A stretch of 63,406 bases of DNA from Shewanella abyssi (GCF_023284025.1 NZ_JAKIKR010000026.1:1-63406), one strand, 5' to 3'. Counted from the first letter of the stretch, positions 27,632-37,542 are shown. The notes: generated by a model from the letters alone, not told the origin. Numbers and translations: made by a program.

Positions 27632-28102
27632 TGATTTTCTCGTGCTCTTTTAGCGCCATACATACCCGTTGATAGAAGCTTAGCCCTCGGCTGTACAATG
27701 AAATCTGCAAAAACAGCCACCCAATCATCAAAAGCACAAAACATTTAAATTGTTAAGCTATTGAATTTAAGCTATTTATTTTTAATTCACAATTTTTCAA
27801 ACTAATTCACAGTATCTCAATGGGTAAATTACCATGTCTATGTTATCTATATGTTTAGTAAGTCATTAACTACTGGCGCTGATACATGCCGCTGGGCAAA
27901 TAGCACCTTATATAGTTGTTTATGTCTTTGTTATAAAAGTTTAGTGGTTTTGAAAGTTATCCGACCATTAAATTAAACCGTATTTATAGTTCTTCGATTA
28001 GCCACCTACGCATAGGTGGCATTTTTTTGCACTAAATCTCATTATAAACAGCAAATTTAGACACTGACTTAAGTGCCTATTTTAATGCTTATTGTTGACA
28101 GA
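27632..28102. other. Intergenic region with distant terminator
   Basis: A 471 bp AT-rich gap. The only clear element is the hairpin at 28001-28028, about 370 bp past the upstream stop. No open frame of note or repeat was seen. Confidence 0.5.
28001..28028 (+). terminator. Strong intrinsic terminator
   Basis: gccaccta / taggtggc around cgca, then a T run broken by one A. Plus-strand polarity; its far position from the preceding gene suggests a long 3' UTR or a small RNA. Confidence 0.85.
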
Positions 28103-28414
28103 CTAGTCAGCAAAGCCATCTTTGATAAAGAGATGTTTGGATTGATTGAAGCTTGCTTCGCTACAATTAACAAAATCGATAGCGTATTGAGCATTGTCTA
28201 AGCGAAATTTGGCAGTTTTTGCAATTTCATATTCATTCATCACGATATTCATGGCTTCCTGAGTCCACTCTGGCTCACCTTTAGCGATAATCACTTCTGG
28301 TGGATCGTAGTGAGTCACCATCCAGTCTTGCAGCTCTTCAGCCGAGATTTTCCCCAACTTCCAAGATGATAAAAGATCGGTAAGTTGTACTTTAGTAATT
28401 TGCGATGTTGTCAT
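28103..28414 (-). CDS. Conserved-looking small protein of unknown function
   Basis: A 103 aa soluble, acidic, mostly helical protein. The ATG at 28414 follows agggttc. The first half (VQLTDLLSSWKLGKISAEELQDWMVTHYDPPEVII) reads like a small helical domain with a repeated Leu pattern. There is no signal peptide, no membrane helix and no recognised family. It lies between two convergent-terminated blocks. Confidence 0.6.
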   Translation of the reverse strand: MTTSQITKVQLTDLLSSWKLGKISAEELQDWMVTHYDPPEVIIAKGEPEWTQEAMNIVMNEYEIAKTAKFRLDNAQYAIDFVNCSEASFNQSKHLFIKDGFAD

Positions 28415-28558
28415 AATTGAACCCTATTGGCGCTAATGCGGCATAGATTAGCTTACTTTGCGAAAGCGAGAAAGATTAATACTCATTCCACTAAATATGT
28501 CTTCAATTTACTGTTCTACTCAGGGCTTTCAATTGCTGGCGCATTATTGAACAGAGCG

Positions 28559-29074
28559 CTAGCTCAATTGCCAAGTGTGCAGTATTGGATACTCAACGCC
28601 ATTTTCACCGGCAAATGACTGAAAAAGATGCAGCGCTTTTGGTTGTATTAATAGTGGCTGAAACTTCACATCGCTGACGGCTGCTTTGGCTTTTCTAGAC
28701 AGTGTTATATGCGGATTATAGTGATGTTCACCCTGATGGAGCTTGTGCTGCTGCGCAAGTAATTGCCCCGCATTGGCAAGCATCATCAGTTTGGGATCTG
28801 ATGCTGCGCCTTTAAGGCAAAGTATTTTGGGTTTGTGCCAATGCTCAATAAGATCGAGTGTGACCTTAAAGCGAGGTTTAGTGATGGCATCAACAGATAA
28901 GATCAACGCAGCAATCGTTTCACTGCTGGCTTGGCCTAAAAAAGCCAGCGTCATATGCAGGTTGTCACGGGGAACCAATCTAACGCTGAGCGGCAATTGT
29001 TGCTGTATCGCCTCAATCTGCAGTGTTTGCAGCGGCGTTAGTGAGAAGCCGAGAAACACTCTTTTATCCGTCAT
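28559..29074 (-). CDS. thpR: RNA 2',3'-cyclic phosphodiesterase (LigT/ThpR)
   Basis: A 171 aa 2H phosphoesterase. It opens 2',3'-cyclic phosphate RNA ends; family members were first described as 2'-5' RNA ligases. Both catalytic H-x-T/S-L tetrapeptides are present: HMTLAFLG near residue 41 and HITLSRK near residue 126. The start FLGFSL is typical. It is divergent from hrpB, 158 bp apart, matching the thpR-hrpB adjacency of E. coli. Confidence 0.93.
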   Translation of the reverse strand: MTDKRVFLGFSLTPLQTLQIEAIQQQLPLSVRLVPRDNLHMTLAFLGQASSETIAALILSVDAITKPRFKVTLDLIEHWHKPKILCLKGAASDPKLMMLANAGQLLAQQHKLHQGEHHYNPHITLSRKAKAAVSDVKFQPLLIQPKALHLFQSFAGENGVEYPILHTWQLS

Positions 29075-29232
29075 TATTTAGACCTGCCTTATTTGTGGAG
29101 ATAAAATTGTCGCGATAAAAGACCTAGTGTAGTTTAGCTCGCAGAGGCTTTTAGAGTACACTGCTAGGCAATGATTACTTTCATATGGCAGGTTTTAAGC
29201 CGCCATATTGAGCCCCATACGAAAAGAACCCT

Positions 29233-31737
29233 GTGACTTCATTACCTATCCAGACATTGCTACAACCGATCCGAGCCGCCTTTAATCAGTGTAAGCAAAT
29301 TATACTGGAGGCGCCGACAGGTGCCGGTAAATCAACGGCACTGCCGCTGGCGATGTTGGATTGGGATGAAATAGACGGCAAAATCTTGATGCTAGAACCA
29401 AGAAGAGTCGCGGCGCGTAATATTGCCCAGTTTATCGCGCTCAAGCGCGGCTGCGTGCTGGGCAGTGAAGTGGGTTATCGGGTACGAGGCGAATCCAAGG
29501 TCAGCCGTGATACTCGGCTAGAAATCGTCACCGAAGGCGTGCTGACGCGAATGATCCAACGCGACCCCGAACTCAGTGGGATCGCACTGGTTATTTTCGA
29601 TGAGATCCACGAGCGCCATCTCACCACCGATCTCGGCTTGGCGCTGGCGTTGGAGATCCAATCGAGTTTTCGCGAAGACTTAAAAATACTGGCGATGTCA
29701 GCGACCTTGTCGGGTTTACCTCTGGCTAAATTGATGCCAGAGGCTGCCACATTGAGTAGCGAAGGCCGCAGTTTCCCCGTCGAGCAAAGCTATCGCGCCG
29801 CGCCCGTACAATCCTTATGGTTAGACCATATGGCCAAAGTGATCCTAGAGGCGCTCGCTTCGCAATCGGAAGGTTCGTTATTGGCATTCTTACCTGGGCA
29901 AGGTGAGATTAGACGGCTGCAAAATATGCTGTCATCACGTTTGGACCCGGCTAAGTTTAGCATCTGCCCGCTCTATGGCAGTTTGCCGCCTAAGGCGCAA
30001 GATCTTGCGATAGCGCCAGCAGCCAAGGGTATACGCAAAGTGGTATTGGCTACTAACGTTGCCGAATCCAGTTTAACCATCGAAGGTATAACCCAAGTTG
30101 TCGACTCGGGTTATAAACGACAAGCCAGCTTTAACCCAAGAACCGGCGGCACCAGATTGTCACTTAAACGGATAAGCCAGGCATCTGCCGCACAACGTAG
30201 TGGCCGAGCAGGGCGTTTAATGGCTGGTTTCAGCACTCGACTCTGGAGCCAAGAGGAGCATGGTCGACTTATTCAGGCTGACGAGCCTGAAATAATGCAT
30301 ACCGATCTTATCTCTATGGTGCTTGATGGCGCCTATTGGGGGGTTAAATCCTTGAGTGAACTGCCGATGCTGACACTGCCTTCAACGGCAAACGAGAATA
30401 TAAGTTGGCAGTTACTCACGTCCCTTGAAATGGTAGATAACAAACGCGCGATCACCGCCCATGGCAGGGCTGCTTACGAGCTAGGTTGTCAGCCGCGTTT
30501 AGCGCATATGCTGTTAAAGGCTAAAAGTTTATCTGCCCAAAATCACGATGAGGATTTAGCGGTACTCGCCTGCATTATTGCCGGCACATTAGAATCTAGA
30601 GGACGCAGTCGCAAAGGCAGTGATATAAGCCATTACTTTGCCGAAGCCTTGGCTTCTGAGTCGGCAAAACAGATCCGCCAGTGGCTTAAAACATTGAATC
30701 TTAGGTCAAGCTCTAGTCAAGCGCTTACCACGATAGCGCGCCAGGCTGCGAGTGATGATATTGCACTGTTGTTGGCATTCGCTTATCCAGACAGAGTCGC
30801 TAAACAGCGCGGAGTGAGTGGTTACCAACTTGCAAGTGGAACAGGTGTGGAACTGGCCGCTGATGATGCACTATCTGGTCAAGCTTGGTTAGTGATTGCA
30901 GACTTTCAAGAAACCGAAGGGCGCAGCAACGGTAAAGTTTATCTCGCTTGCGCCTTGAATGAACAATTATTCACTACTCAATTGTCAGGGTTAGTTGAAA
31001 CCCTTGAGTATTGTGGTTGGGATGACAGTAAAGGTCGCTTCTTTGCTGAAAGGCAGCGTAAAGTTGGACAGATTTTGCTCAGTAAAGCACCGATAAAAAA
31101 TCTCGATAAGCGGCTTATTACAAATGCCATCGTGGAGCAGATCAGTATTAACGGCCTTGGGTTACTCAAGTTTGATGAGCGTATCGAACAGTTGCGCCAT
31201 CGAGTGGCGATTGCAGGCAACTTGGATCTCTCTCATGACTGGCCAAAACTTGATGACGATACCTTATTAGCGCAGTTAGATGATTGGCTTAAGCCCTATT
31301 TAGATGATGTGCGCAATTTGGCGCAGCTGCAACAAGTCGATTGTTACACGCTACTGCTTAATCAAATGCCATGGGCCACCCAGAAGCATCTCGAAAGTTT
31401 ATTGCCGACCAAGTGGCTTATGGCGACAGGCACCCATGCCAAGATTGAATATGACGGCGACGGACGAGGGCGACTCAGCGTTAGGCTGCAAGAGGCCTTA
31501 GGTATGCAGGAAAGCCCTAAACTGGCCCAGGGAAAGTTAGTGGTTACTATGGAGTTGCTATCGCCAGCTCGGCGACCTTTGGCGTTAACCGCCGATCTCG
31601 CCAGTTTTTGGCAAGGGCCCTATGAACATGTCAAAAAGGAGATGAAAGGCCGTTATCCTAGGCACCTTTGGCCAGATGACCCGGCCAACACTCAGCCGAC
31701 TAAATTTACCAAGAAGAAGACCTTCGCCCAAAAGTAA
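29233..31737 (+). CDS. hrpB: ATP-dependent RNA helicase-like protein HrpB
   Basis: An 834 aa DEAH/RHA-type helicase; its exact role in bacteria is unclear. Walker A APTGAGKST (Lys 33), DEIH (123-126), SAT motif MSATLSG, LAFLPGQGEIRRL, TNVAESSLTIEGI, and QRSGRAGR motif VI are all present. A C-terminal HrpB-specific region ends with FWQGPYEHVKKEMKGRYPRHLWPDDP, which is diagnostic. In E. coli mrcB is the next gene; here 6.3 kb of other DNA intervenes. Confidence 0.95.
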   Translation: MTSLPIQTLLQPIRAAFNQCKQIILEAPTGAGKSTALPLAMLDWDEIDGKILMLEPRRVAARNIAQFIALKRGCVLGSEVGYRVRGESKVSRDTRLEIVTEGVLTRMIQRDPELSGIALVIFDEIHERHLTTDLGLALALEIQSSFREDLKILAMSATLSGLPLAKLMPEAATLSSEGRSFPVEQSYRAAPVQSLWLDHMAKVILEALASQSEGSLLAFLPGQGEIRRLQNMLSSRLDPAKFSICPLYGSLPPKAQDLAIAPAAKGIRKVVLATNVAESSLTIEGITQVVDSGYKRQASFNPRTGGTRLSLKRISQASAAQRSGRAGRLMAGFSTRLWSQEEHGRLIQADEPEIMHTDLISMVLDGAYWGVKSLSELPMLTLPSTANENISWQLLTSLEMVDNKRAITAHGRAAYELGCQPRLAHMLLKAKSLSAQNHDEDLAVLACIIAGTLESRGRSRKGSDISHYFAEALASESAKQIRQWLKTLNLRSSSSQALTTIARQAASDDIALLLAFAYPDRVAKQRGVSGYQLASGTGVELAADDALSGQAWLVIADFQETEGRSNGKVYLACALNEQLFTTQLSGLVETLEYCGWDDSKGRFFAERQRKVGQILLSKAPIKNLDKRLITNAIVEQISINGLGLLKFDERIEQLRHRVAIAGNLDLSHDWPKLDDDTLLAQLDDWLKPYLDDVRNLAQLQQVDCYTLLLNQMPWATQKHLESLLPTKWLMATGTHAKIEYDGDGRGRLSVRLQEALGMQESPKLAQGKLVVTMELLSPARRPLALTADLASFWQGPYEHVKKEMKGRYPRHLWPDDPANTQPTKFTKKKTFAQK

Positions 31738-31851
31738 TTTTGTTTTTGTATAGCTGCACAGTATTGATAGTTACTGAATAATATTAATGTTTCTGGGGGG
31801 AGTGAAACCTAAGTGGTTTGAGGCAGAAACAAGTTTACTTTAATTAAATGT

Positions 31852-32185
31852 GGTTCCAATGACCTGCGGTCGGCGTATGTGCAGATACTGCTGAGGCTCG
31901 CCGCAAGCACGTCTGACCTCCAAGGACGGAGGAAATGCCAAATTCTGTATGGAACAGAATTGGCCTTATGGGCTCAACGAAAACATCCTTGTTTTCGACG
32001 GCCTCAGCCGCACCTACACTGGTTTCGAAAAGCGCAAACTCTTGGCATCTGAGTTATCAATTTAATGTCATAAGCCTTCAACTAAACGCAATTGTTAAGT
32101 GGAATAACCTTTACTAACAGAATCTAGTCTTCCCCGTTGGAAATATTCCCTTTTCAGACAATTTCGCCAGGGCGCTGAGGATTCG
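31852..32185. repeat. Degenerate third copy of the dispersed repeat
   Basis: ggttccaat (31852) opens the same series as at 303: tgcggtcggcgtatgtgcaga, ctgaggctcgccgcaag, cctcagccgca, aaagcgcaaactct-ggcat, then aatctagtcttccccgttgg and gcgctgaggatt (to about 32182). The inner part carries an unrelated inserted stretch (about 31910-31990), and the conserved tail seen in the first two copies is missing after 32185. Confidence 0.75.
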
Positions 32186-32637
32186 CTGCCGAAGCCGAAC
32201 AGATTAAACATTCCAACTGCAAATTGGATAAAAATAATCAGCGAGTTTGGGCAACTGTTTCACGGCCCAGTGGGTACGTTGCAGGAGCTCGATAGCTACT
32301 GTGAGCACCTAGGTAAGCGCCGACGGCACTTTTCAAGTAGTTGTCAGTATATATGCAACTAGACTAGACTCCAGTCGCTCACCTCAAGACCCCCTTCCTC
32401 AGTTAATCTCAGAGTCGACGCTCAACGCCTTAAAACTGACTAAATCCTGCAATTCACTCCTTTTTCACAGTATTTCGCAGCTGCAATATTGAAAAAACCT
32501 CATCTGATGATTTGAAAGACGCTGAGTATTGATATCTGCTTGAAAGCTAGTTATGTTATTGATTATCAATGGCTGGCTAAGTTGTTTTTCGTAAAGCTGC
32601 ACAAAAGCCGCCATTTTTGCCTGCAGTTGACGCCGGC
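32186..32637. other. Non-coding stretch before the cassette region
   Basis: About 450 bp without a credible gene. It ends at gcgttatag (32636-32644), which looks like the right end of an integron recombination site; I could not find a matching left arm, so the boundary is partial or decayed. Confidence 0.4.
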
Positions 32638-32659
32638 GTTATAGCGCAAGGAGCGTGCA

Positions 32660-32980
32660 ATGACTGAAGTATTTCCCATTTTATTTGGGCTGTTATTTTT
32701 ATCTGTACTGGTCTGGTTTTTTCTTTGCCATCGACTGTTTAAAATTCTTGAACTCAGGCATCCAGAAAAGTACGAATCTATGGGGAAGCCTAGCCTAATC
32801 ATGAATAATTCAATTTCGAATAACATGGCATTCATGAGGTTTCTTTTTAAGAGCGAATGGAGGGAGCTAGACGACAGCGGGGTGACTTCATTGAGCAAAG
32901 GGATGCTTGTTTTCTTTCTTTTGTATTCCGCGGTATTTTTAGTTTTTTTTGTAGGTATCAACCTTGGCTATGCGCAATAA
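32660..32980 (+). CDS. Integron-cassette-type small membrane protein (cassette 1)
   Basis: A 106 aa protein with an N-terminal membrane helix (about 4-25, FPILFGLLFLSVLVWFFLC) and a C-terminal one (about 80-102). A charged middle (FLFKSEWRELDDSGV) would lie on one side of the membrane. The stop codon lies within a few bases of an attC-like site, and aaggag precedes the ATG. Both are standard for promoterless gene cassettes. The layout resembles UspB-like proteins, but no function can be named. Confidence 0.65.
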   Translation: MTEVFPILFGLLFLSVLVWFFLCHRLFKILELRHPEKYESMGKPSLIMNNSISNNMAFMRFLFKSEWRELDDSGVTSLSKGMLVFFLLYSAVFLVFFVGINLGYAQ

Positions 32981-33085
32981 CAAGCCCATAAAGTCACGAT
33001 TCGCAACGCCGTAACATTCGTTGCAACAAAGAAAAGGCGCAACAAAATGTGCCAGCATTGCTCACGGCTTATGGGGGCGTTATGT
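32976..33085 (+). other. attC-like recombination site of cassette 1
   Basis: Outer arms ataac-aa-gcccataa (32977-32991) and ttatgggggcgttat (33070-33084) are inverted. Between them about 75 bases form inner hairpins (gcaacg / cgttgc). The right core GTTATG departs from GTTRRRY but shares the gcgtta end of many chromosomal cassette sites. Confidence 0.6.
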
Positions 33086-33114
33086 TTTTATCAGAGTAAG
33101 GATACTAATCAAAG

Positions 33115-33342
33115 ATGTTATCAAATTTAAAATTGGTTGATTATTTTCTAGCTTTCTTTGGTGGGCTTGCATTTTGGTACTCTTACTACTCAATAACTAT
33201 TAATGAAATTTCCGTTAGGGGAACAAGTGTAAGCTTCTCTGACCAACCAGCAATGTTTGTATTTTTATTAGGCGTTGTAATTTGTAGCGGTATTTATTGT
33301 TGGTTTATTAATAATAAAAGAGCTGTTGTGTTCGGGCATTAA
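33115..33342 (+). CDS. Integron-cassette-type small membrane protein (cassette 2)
   Basis: A 75 aa protein with two hydrophobic helices (about 8-26 and 48-65) joined by a polar loop rich in Ser and Ile. It ends 4 bases before an attC site and has aagga upstream, the arrangement of a gene cassette. The frame is AT-rich next to neighbouring core genes. No family recognised. Confidence 0.6.
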   Translation: MLSNLKLVDYFLAFFGGLAFWYSYYSITINEISVRGTSVSFSDQPAMFVFLLGVVICSGIYCWFINNKRAVVFGH

Positions 33343-33346
33343 AAAA

Positions 33347-33402
33347 ACCTAACGTATAAGGATAGGCCGCGCGCAGCCGCGTCCTTATCCCAAGTGTTGA
33401 AC
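33347..33402 (+). other. attC site of cassette 2
   Basis: It begins with acctaac, matching RYYYAAC, and ends with gttgaac, matching GTTRRRY. Between them taagga pairs with tccttata-side bases and ccgcg with cgcgg, giving the imperfect hairpin of a short (56 bp) attC. The match to both core consensus sequences is complete. Confidence 0.78.
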
Positions 33403-33619
33403 AAGCCCGGGGATAAAGGGGTCGGAACTAATTAGGGCTTTCGAATAAAGTAAGATACTTTTTCTCATCTGAGTCATCCGCATTAGAGTAAATAACCTAA
33501 AACGTTTCTGTCCAAAAACGTGTTTAGCAACTCTCCAACAACAGTATTAATTATCAAACGCTGAATCGATAAGAAGCTATTCACCGCCAAATAACCTTTA
33601 ACCCATAGGCTAAAGACTC

Positions 33620-34606
33620 CTAACCTTCTTGGTTAAAGACTTCATTAAATACTGTTTTCAGTAGCTCTATTTTACTGGTCTCTCTTGGATTGTGTTTGGA
33701 CACCATCGACAAGCTGAATTGGTAACTGGCGCTATCGCGGTGAATAATTTTCAGTTGCTCGGCTGCTAACTCTTGCTTGATGTAGCTCAGCGGCAGATAG
33801 CCTATATAGCAGCCAGAGAGTATTAAGGTTTTACGGGTATCAAACTGATAGGCTTTGGCTGATAGATTTAGCTGCTTTAATTGCGCTTTACCCTCTGAAT
33901 CGATATCGATCCCCGGGTGGACTGCGGGCGTTAACGCTAACATCTCAGCGCTAATCTCAGCGTCATCAAGCAGGAAGAATGGATGAGTGTGGCTGCAACA
34001 AAGGTACATAGGTTCGTTGTAAATGGTTTGATAATCTAGCCCTTCGACCTGCTGATAGCTGGGCAATAAACCGATATGGGCTTTTTCTTTAAGTAGGCAT
34101 TTTTCAATATGTTTGAGGGCTTCATTGTCGAGTACAAGGTGTAATTGCGGTTGGCTTGTATGGATTCTTCTAACTACTTTCGCTAGCTGAAGCTGCATTC
34201 TAGAATCAAGTTGGTCGGCACATAATATTATCAGCTCTCCACTCAGCTCCTCGCCTAAGCTATTAATTAGTCTTGAAAAATCATTCAGAGAATCAAATAG
34301 CTCAATACAGGCATGATACACCGCCTGACCATCTTCGGTTAGTGCAAAACCGCCACGTCCTCGGCTGCATAATTTCAGCTTCATGCGACTCTCTAGATTT
34401 GACATGTGCACGCTAATGGTTGAACGAGTCACACCAAGCTCAACTTCCGATGCCGAAAAACCCCCGTTCTCAACCACGGTTCTGAAAATACGCAGTAACC
34501 GTAAATCATATTCAGTCACCGCTTTTGGAATGATAGAGTTTCTTTGGGTCGTCTTAAGCACATTAATACCTATAGAAATCGTGAATGTTTGATGGCTGTA
34601 AAACAT
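33620..34606 (-). CDS. LysR-family transcriptional regulator
   Basis: Up to 328 aa. The winged helix-turn-helix is YDLRLLRIFRTVVENGGFSASEVELGVTRSTISVHMSNLE, followed by a typical LysR effector-binding domain. No good ribosome site precedes ATG 34606; GTG 34519, just before TEYDLRLLRIF, is an alternative start giving 299 aa. It is divergent from gabD with a 131 bp shared region, so it probably controls gabDT in response to a GABA or putrescine breakdown product (inference). Confidence 0.85.
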   Translation of the reverse strand: MFYSHQTFTISIGINVLKTTQRNSIIPKAVTEYDLRLLRIFRTVVENGGFSASEVELGVTRSTISVHMSNLESRMKLKLCSRGRGGFALTEDGQAVYHACIELFDSLNDFSRLINSLGEELSGELIILCADQLDSRMQLQLAKVVRRIHTSQPQLHLVLDNEALKHIEKCLLKEKAHIGLLPSYQQVEGLDYQTIYNEPMYLCCSHTHPFFLLDDAEISAEMLALTPAVHPGIDIDSEGKAQLKQLNLSAKAYQFDTRKTLILSGCYIGYLPLSYIKQELAAEQLKIIHRDSASYQFSLSMVSKHNPRETSKIELLKTVFNEVFNQEG

Positions 34607-34737
34607 AAGGTTTATTGTTTTGTATTTAACCTGAATACATTTTGCTATTCAATAGCCATATGAATTATTAGTATCTGTTTCATTTTAAATGAACATACGG
34701 ATGCCATCATCAGATGAAACAGCCCGCTGGAGTGATC

Positions 34738-36195
34738 ATGCAACAAGTTAACGATTCTGGATTAGTTAAGCTCAGCTCATACATTGACGGCCAATGGCTC
34801 GAAGCATCAGCCCGATTTGATGTCATCAACCCGGCCAATGGTCAAGTTGTAGCACAGGTCAGTAATGCTGGCATCGAAGAAACCGAAGCCGCGATACTCG
34901 CCGCTAAAAAAGCCTTGCCTGCTTGGTCTAAGAAGTCGGCCAATGAACGCGCGGTGATCATGCGACGTTGGTTTAATCTGATGATGGAAAGCCAAGATGA
35001 CCTCGGTCGAATCTTGACGTTGGAACAAGGTAAACCTTTGGCTGAAGCCAAAGGTGAAATCGCTTACGGTGCTGCCTTTATTGACTGGTTCGCTGAAGAG
35101 GGCAAACGTGTCTACGGCGATACCATTCCAGGGCCAGCAACGGATAAACGCATCATAGTGATCAAGCAGCCGGTTGGCGTTGTTGCTTCTATTACGCCGT
35201 GGAACTTCCCCAATGCAATGATTGCCCGCAAAGCCGCAGCGGCACTGGCGGCGGGTTGTACTTTTGTGGTGCGTCCATCGCCGATAACGCCGTTATCGGC
35301 ACTGGCGATGGCTGAACTTGCAGAGCGCGCTGGCGTGCCTGCTGGGGTGTTGAATGTGGTCGTGGGTGAAGATGCGGTTGGCATGGGCAAGGTGCTGACT
35401 CAGCACCCTGATGTTGCCAAGTTCACGTTTACCGGCTCTACCGCCGTAGGCAAAATATTGATGACCCAAGCTGCTAGTACAGTGAAAAAAGTTTCTATGG
35501 AGCTGGGCGGCAATGCACCTTTTATCGTGTTTGATGACGCCGATATTGATGCCGCAGTGCAAGGGGCGCTTATCTCTAAATATCGCAATGCTGGCCAGAC
35601 TTGCGTTTGCACTAACCGTATTTTGCTGCAACAGGGCATAGCGCAAGAGTTTACCGATAAGTTTGCCAGTGCTGTGGCTGGGCTTAAGGTTGGCGATGGA
35701 TTTACTGACGGTACCAATGTAGGCCCGATGATCACCTCACAAGCCGTGGATGGCGTGCACAAGCTGGTTGAAGAGACGATCGCCGCGGGCGCGAAGGTGA
35801 TTGCCGGAGGCAAACGTAGCACTGTTGGGGCAAATTTTTATGAACCAACAATTGTAATCGGCGTGACCAATGATATGCCGTTGGCAAGTAATGAAATTTT
35901 TGGACCAGTCGCACCGATTATCACCTTTGAAACCGAAGAGGAGGCTATCGCACTGGCCAACGACACTGAGTATGGCTTGGCAGCGTATTTCTATTCTCGA
36001 GACATTGGTCGAGTATGGCGCGTTGGTGAGGGGCTAGAGTTTGGCATGGTCGGTGTCAATGAGGGCATTATCTCAAACGCCGCGGCGCCATTTGGTGGCG
36101 TTAAGCAATCGGGTAATGGTCGTGAGGGTTCTAAGTATGGCCTAGACGATTATATGGAGATCAAATATCTGTGCATGGGCGGCTTAGACCGCTAG
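34738..36195 (+). CDS. gabD: Succinate-semialdehyde dehydrogenase
   Basis: A 485 aa NAD(P)+-dependent aldehyde dehydrogenase that turns succinate semialdehyde into succinate in GABA catabolism. ITPWNFPNAMIARKAAAALAAGC, FTGSTAVGK, MELGGNAPFIVFDDAD (general-base Glu) and GQTCVCTNR (catalytic Cys) are intact and fit GabD. ATG 34738, preceded by ctggag, is preferred to one 24 bases upstream. Followed by gabT after 66 bp. A related semialdehyde, such as glutarate semialdehyde, could also be a substrate. Confidence 0.9.
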   Translation: MQQVNDSGLVKLSSYIDGQWLEASARFDVINPANGQVVAQVSNAGIEETEAAILAAKKALPAWSKKSANERAVIMRRWFNLMMESQDDLGRILTLEQGKPLAEAKGEIAYGAAFIDWFAEEGKRVYGDTIPGPATDKRIIVIKQPVGVVASITPWNFPNAMIARKAAAALAAGCTFVVRPSPITPLSALAMAELAERAGVPAGVLNVVVGEDAVGMGKVLTQHPDVAKFTFTGSTAVGKILMTQAASTVKKVSMELGGNAPFIVFDDADIDAAVQGALISKYRNAGQTCVCTNRILLQQGIAQEFTDKFASAVAGLKVGDGFTDGTNVGPMITSQAVDGVHKLVEETIAAGAKVIAGGKRSTVGANFYEPTIVIGVTNDMPLASNEIFGPVAPIITFETEEEAIALANDTEYGLAAYFYSRDIGRVWRVGEGLEFGMVGVNEGIISNAAAPFGGVKQSGNGREGSKYGLDDYMEIKYLCMGGLDR

Positions 36196-36261
36196 TAGCA
36201 GAACTCTGTGAATTGGGCTTAAACCGCGAGTTCAGGCAGTTTCGATAATAGGATGATAGTA

Positions 36262-37542
36262 ATGACAAACAGCAGCTTACAAGATAGAAAAGTGAAAGTT
36301 ATCGCTCGTGGTCAAGGCAATGTCTACCCGGTATATGTCGATAGGGCATTGAACGCTGAGCTTTGGGATGTTGACGGTAATCGCTATATTGATTTCGGCA
36401 CTGGTATTGCGGTTTGCAATACTGGCCATAGCCATCCCAAAGTCGTGGCTGCTGTTAAAGGGCAACTTGATAAGTTTAGCCACTCCTGTGTGATGATTAA
36501 TCCCTATGAATCTGCCGTTGAGCTGGCTGAAAAGCTAACGGAGCTAGCACCAGGAGACAGTGACAAGAAAGCGATATTTGTCACCACTGGGGCTGAAGCA
36601 GTTGAAAACTGTGTCAAAATCGCCAGAGCCCATACTGGCCGCCGTGGCGTCATCGCCTTTAATGGTGGCTTTCATGGGCGAACTAATTTGACCATGGCAA
36701 TGACAGGTAAAATCAGCCCTTATAAACATCTATTTGGCCCGTTCCCTGGTGACATCTATCACGCGCCTTTTCCGATGGCTTTTCACGACGTGTCGGTGAA
36801 GGAGTCTCTTAAGGCGTTAGATAATCTGTTTAAAGTCGATATTGCCCCGAGTGACGTGGCGGCGATTATTGTCGAGCCTGTCCAAGGCGAGGGCGGCTTT
36901 TATGCTGCCCCAGCGATATTTTTACAGGCGCTGCGTGATTTATGCGATCAACATGGCATCGTGCTTATTGCCGATGAGATCCAAACAGGATTTGGTCGCA
37001 CCGGTAAAATGTTCAGTTTTGAGCATGCCGATGTTGAGCCGGATTTGATCACTATGGCCAAAGGTATCGCGGGTGGTTTTCCTATTGCTGCCGTTGTCGG
37101 TAAGAGCGAGATCATGGATGCTCCATTGCCCGGAGGTCTGGGCGGCACGTACGGTGGCTCGCCAATTGGCTGTGTGGCAGCACTCGCCGTGCTTGATATC
37201 ATTACAGCGGAAAACTTGGTGCAGCGCTCAGGCCAAATCGGTCAGATTTTTAATGAACAGCTGACGCTACTGCAATCACGCTATCCAGATGTCATTGGTG
37301 AAGTGCGCAATCAAGGCGCGATGATCGCTATTGAACTCGTGAGCAATGGTGACAGTGAGCAACCTAATGCAAAGCTAACGCAAGCAGTTATCGCTAAGGC
37401 TGCAGCCCATGGCTTGATCCTGCTTGCCTGTGGATTTTATGGCAATGTGATCCGTTTCTTGCCTGCATTGACCATATCTGATGAGTTGATCTATGAAGGG
37501 TTAAGCAAGTTTAATCAGTTGTTTAGTGAGTTAGCTGACTAA
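36262..37542 (+). CDS. gabT: 4-aminobutyrate aminotransferase
   Basis: A 426 aa class III PLP transaminase that moves the amino group of GABA to 2-oxoglutarate. TTGAEAVENCVKIARA, GGFHGRTN, EPVQGEGGF, ADEIQTGFGRTGKMFS and the PLP lysine in ITMAKGIAGGFPIAAVVG are present. ATG 36262 has agga at good spacing, better than an ATG nine bases upstream. It is in an operon with gabD; together they feed GABA into the TCA cycle as succinate. Confidence 0.92.
   Translation: MTNSSLQDRKVKVIARGQGNVYPVYVDRALNAELWDVDGNRYIDFGTGIAVCNTGHSHPKVVAAVKGQLDKFSHSCVMINPYESAVELAEKLTELAPGDSDKKAIFVTTGAEAVENCVKIARAHTGRRGVIAFNGGFHGRTNLTMAMTGKISPYKHLFGPFPGDIYHAPFPMAFHDVSVKESLKALDNLFKVDIAPSDVAAIIVEPVQGEGGFYAAPAIFLQALRDLCDQHGIVLIADEIQTGFGRTGKMFSFEHADVEPDLITMAKGIAGGFPIAAVVGKSEIMDAPLPGGLGGTYGGSPIGCVAALAVLDIITAENLVQRSGQIGQIFNEQLTLLQSRYPDVIGEVRNQGAMIAIELVSNGDSEQPNAKLTQAVIAKAAAHGLILLACGFYGNVIRFLPALTISDELIYEGLSKFNQLFSELAD

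Noticed and set aside
33403..33450. REP-type element near ggggtcggaactaattaggg
   Set aside because: No second copy or clear stem in the window; a chance likeness cannot be excluded.
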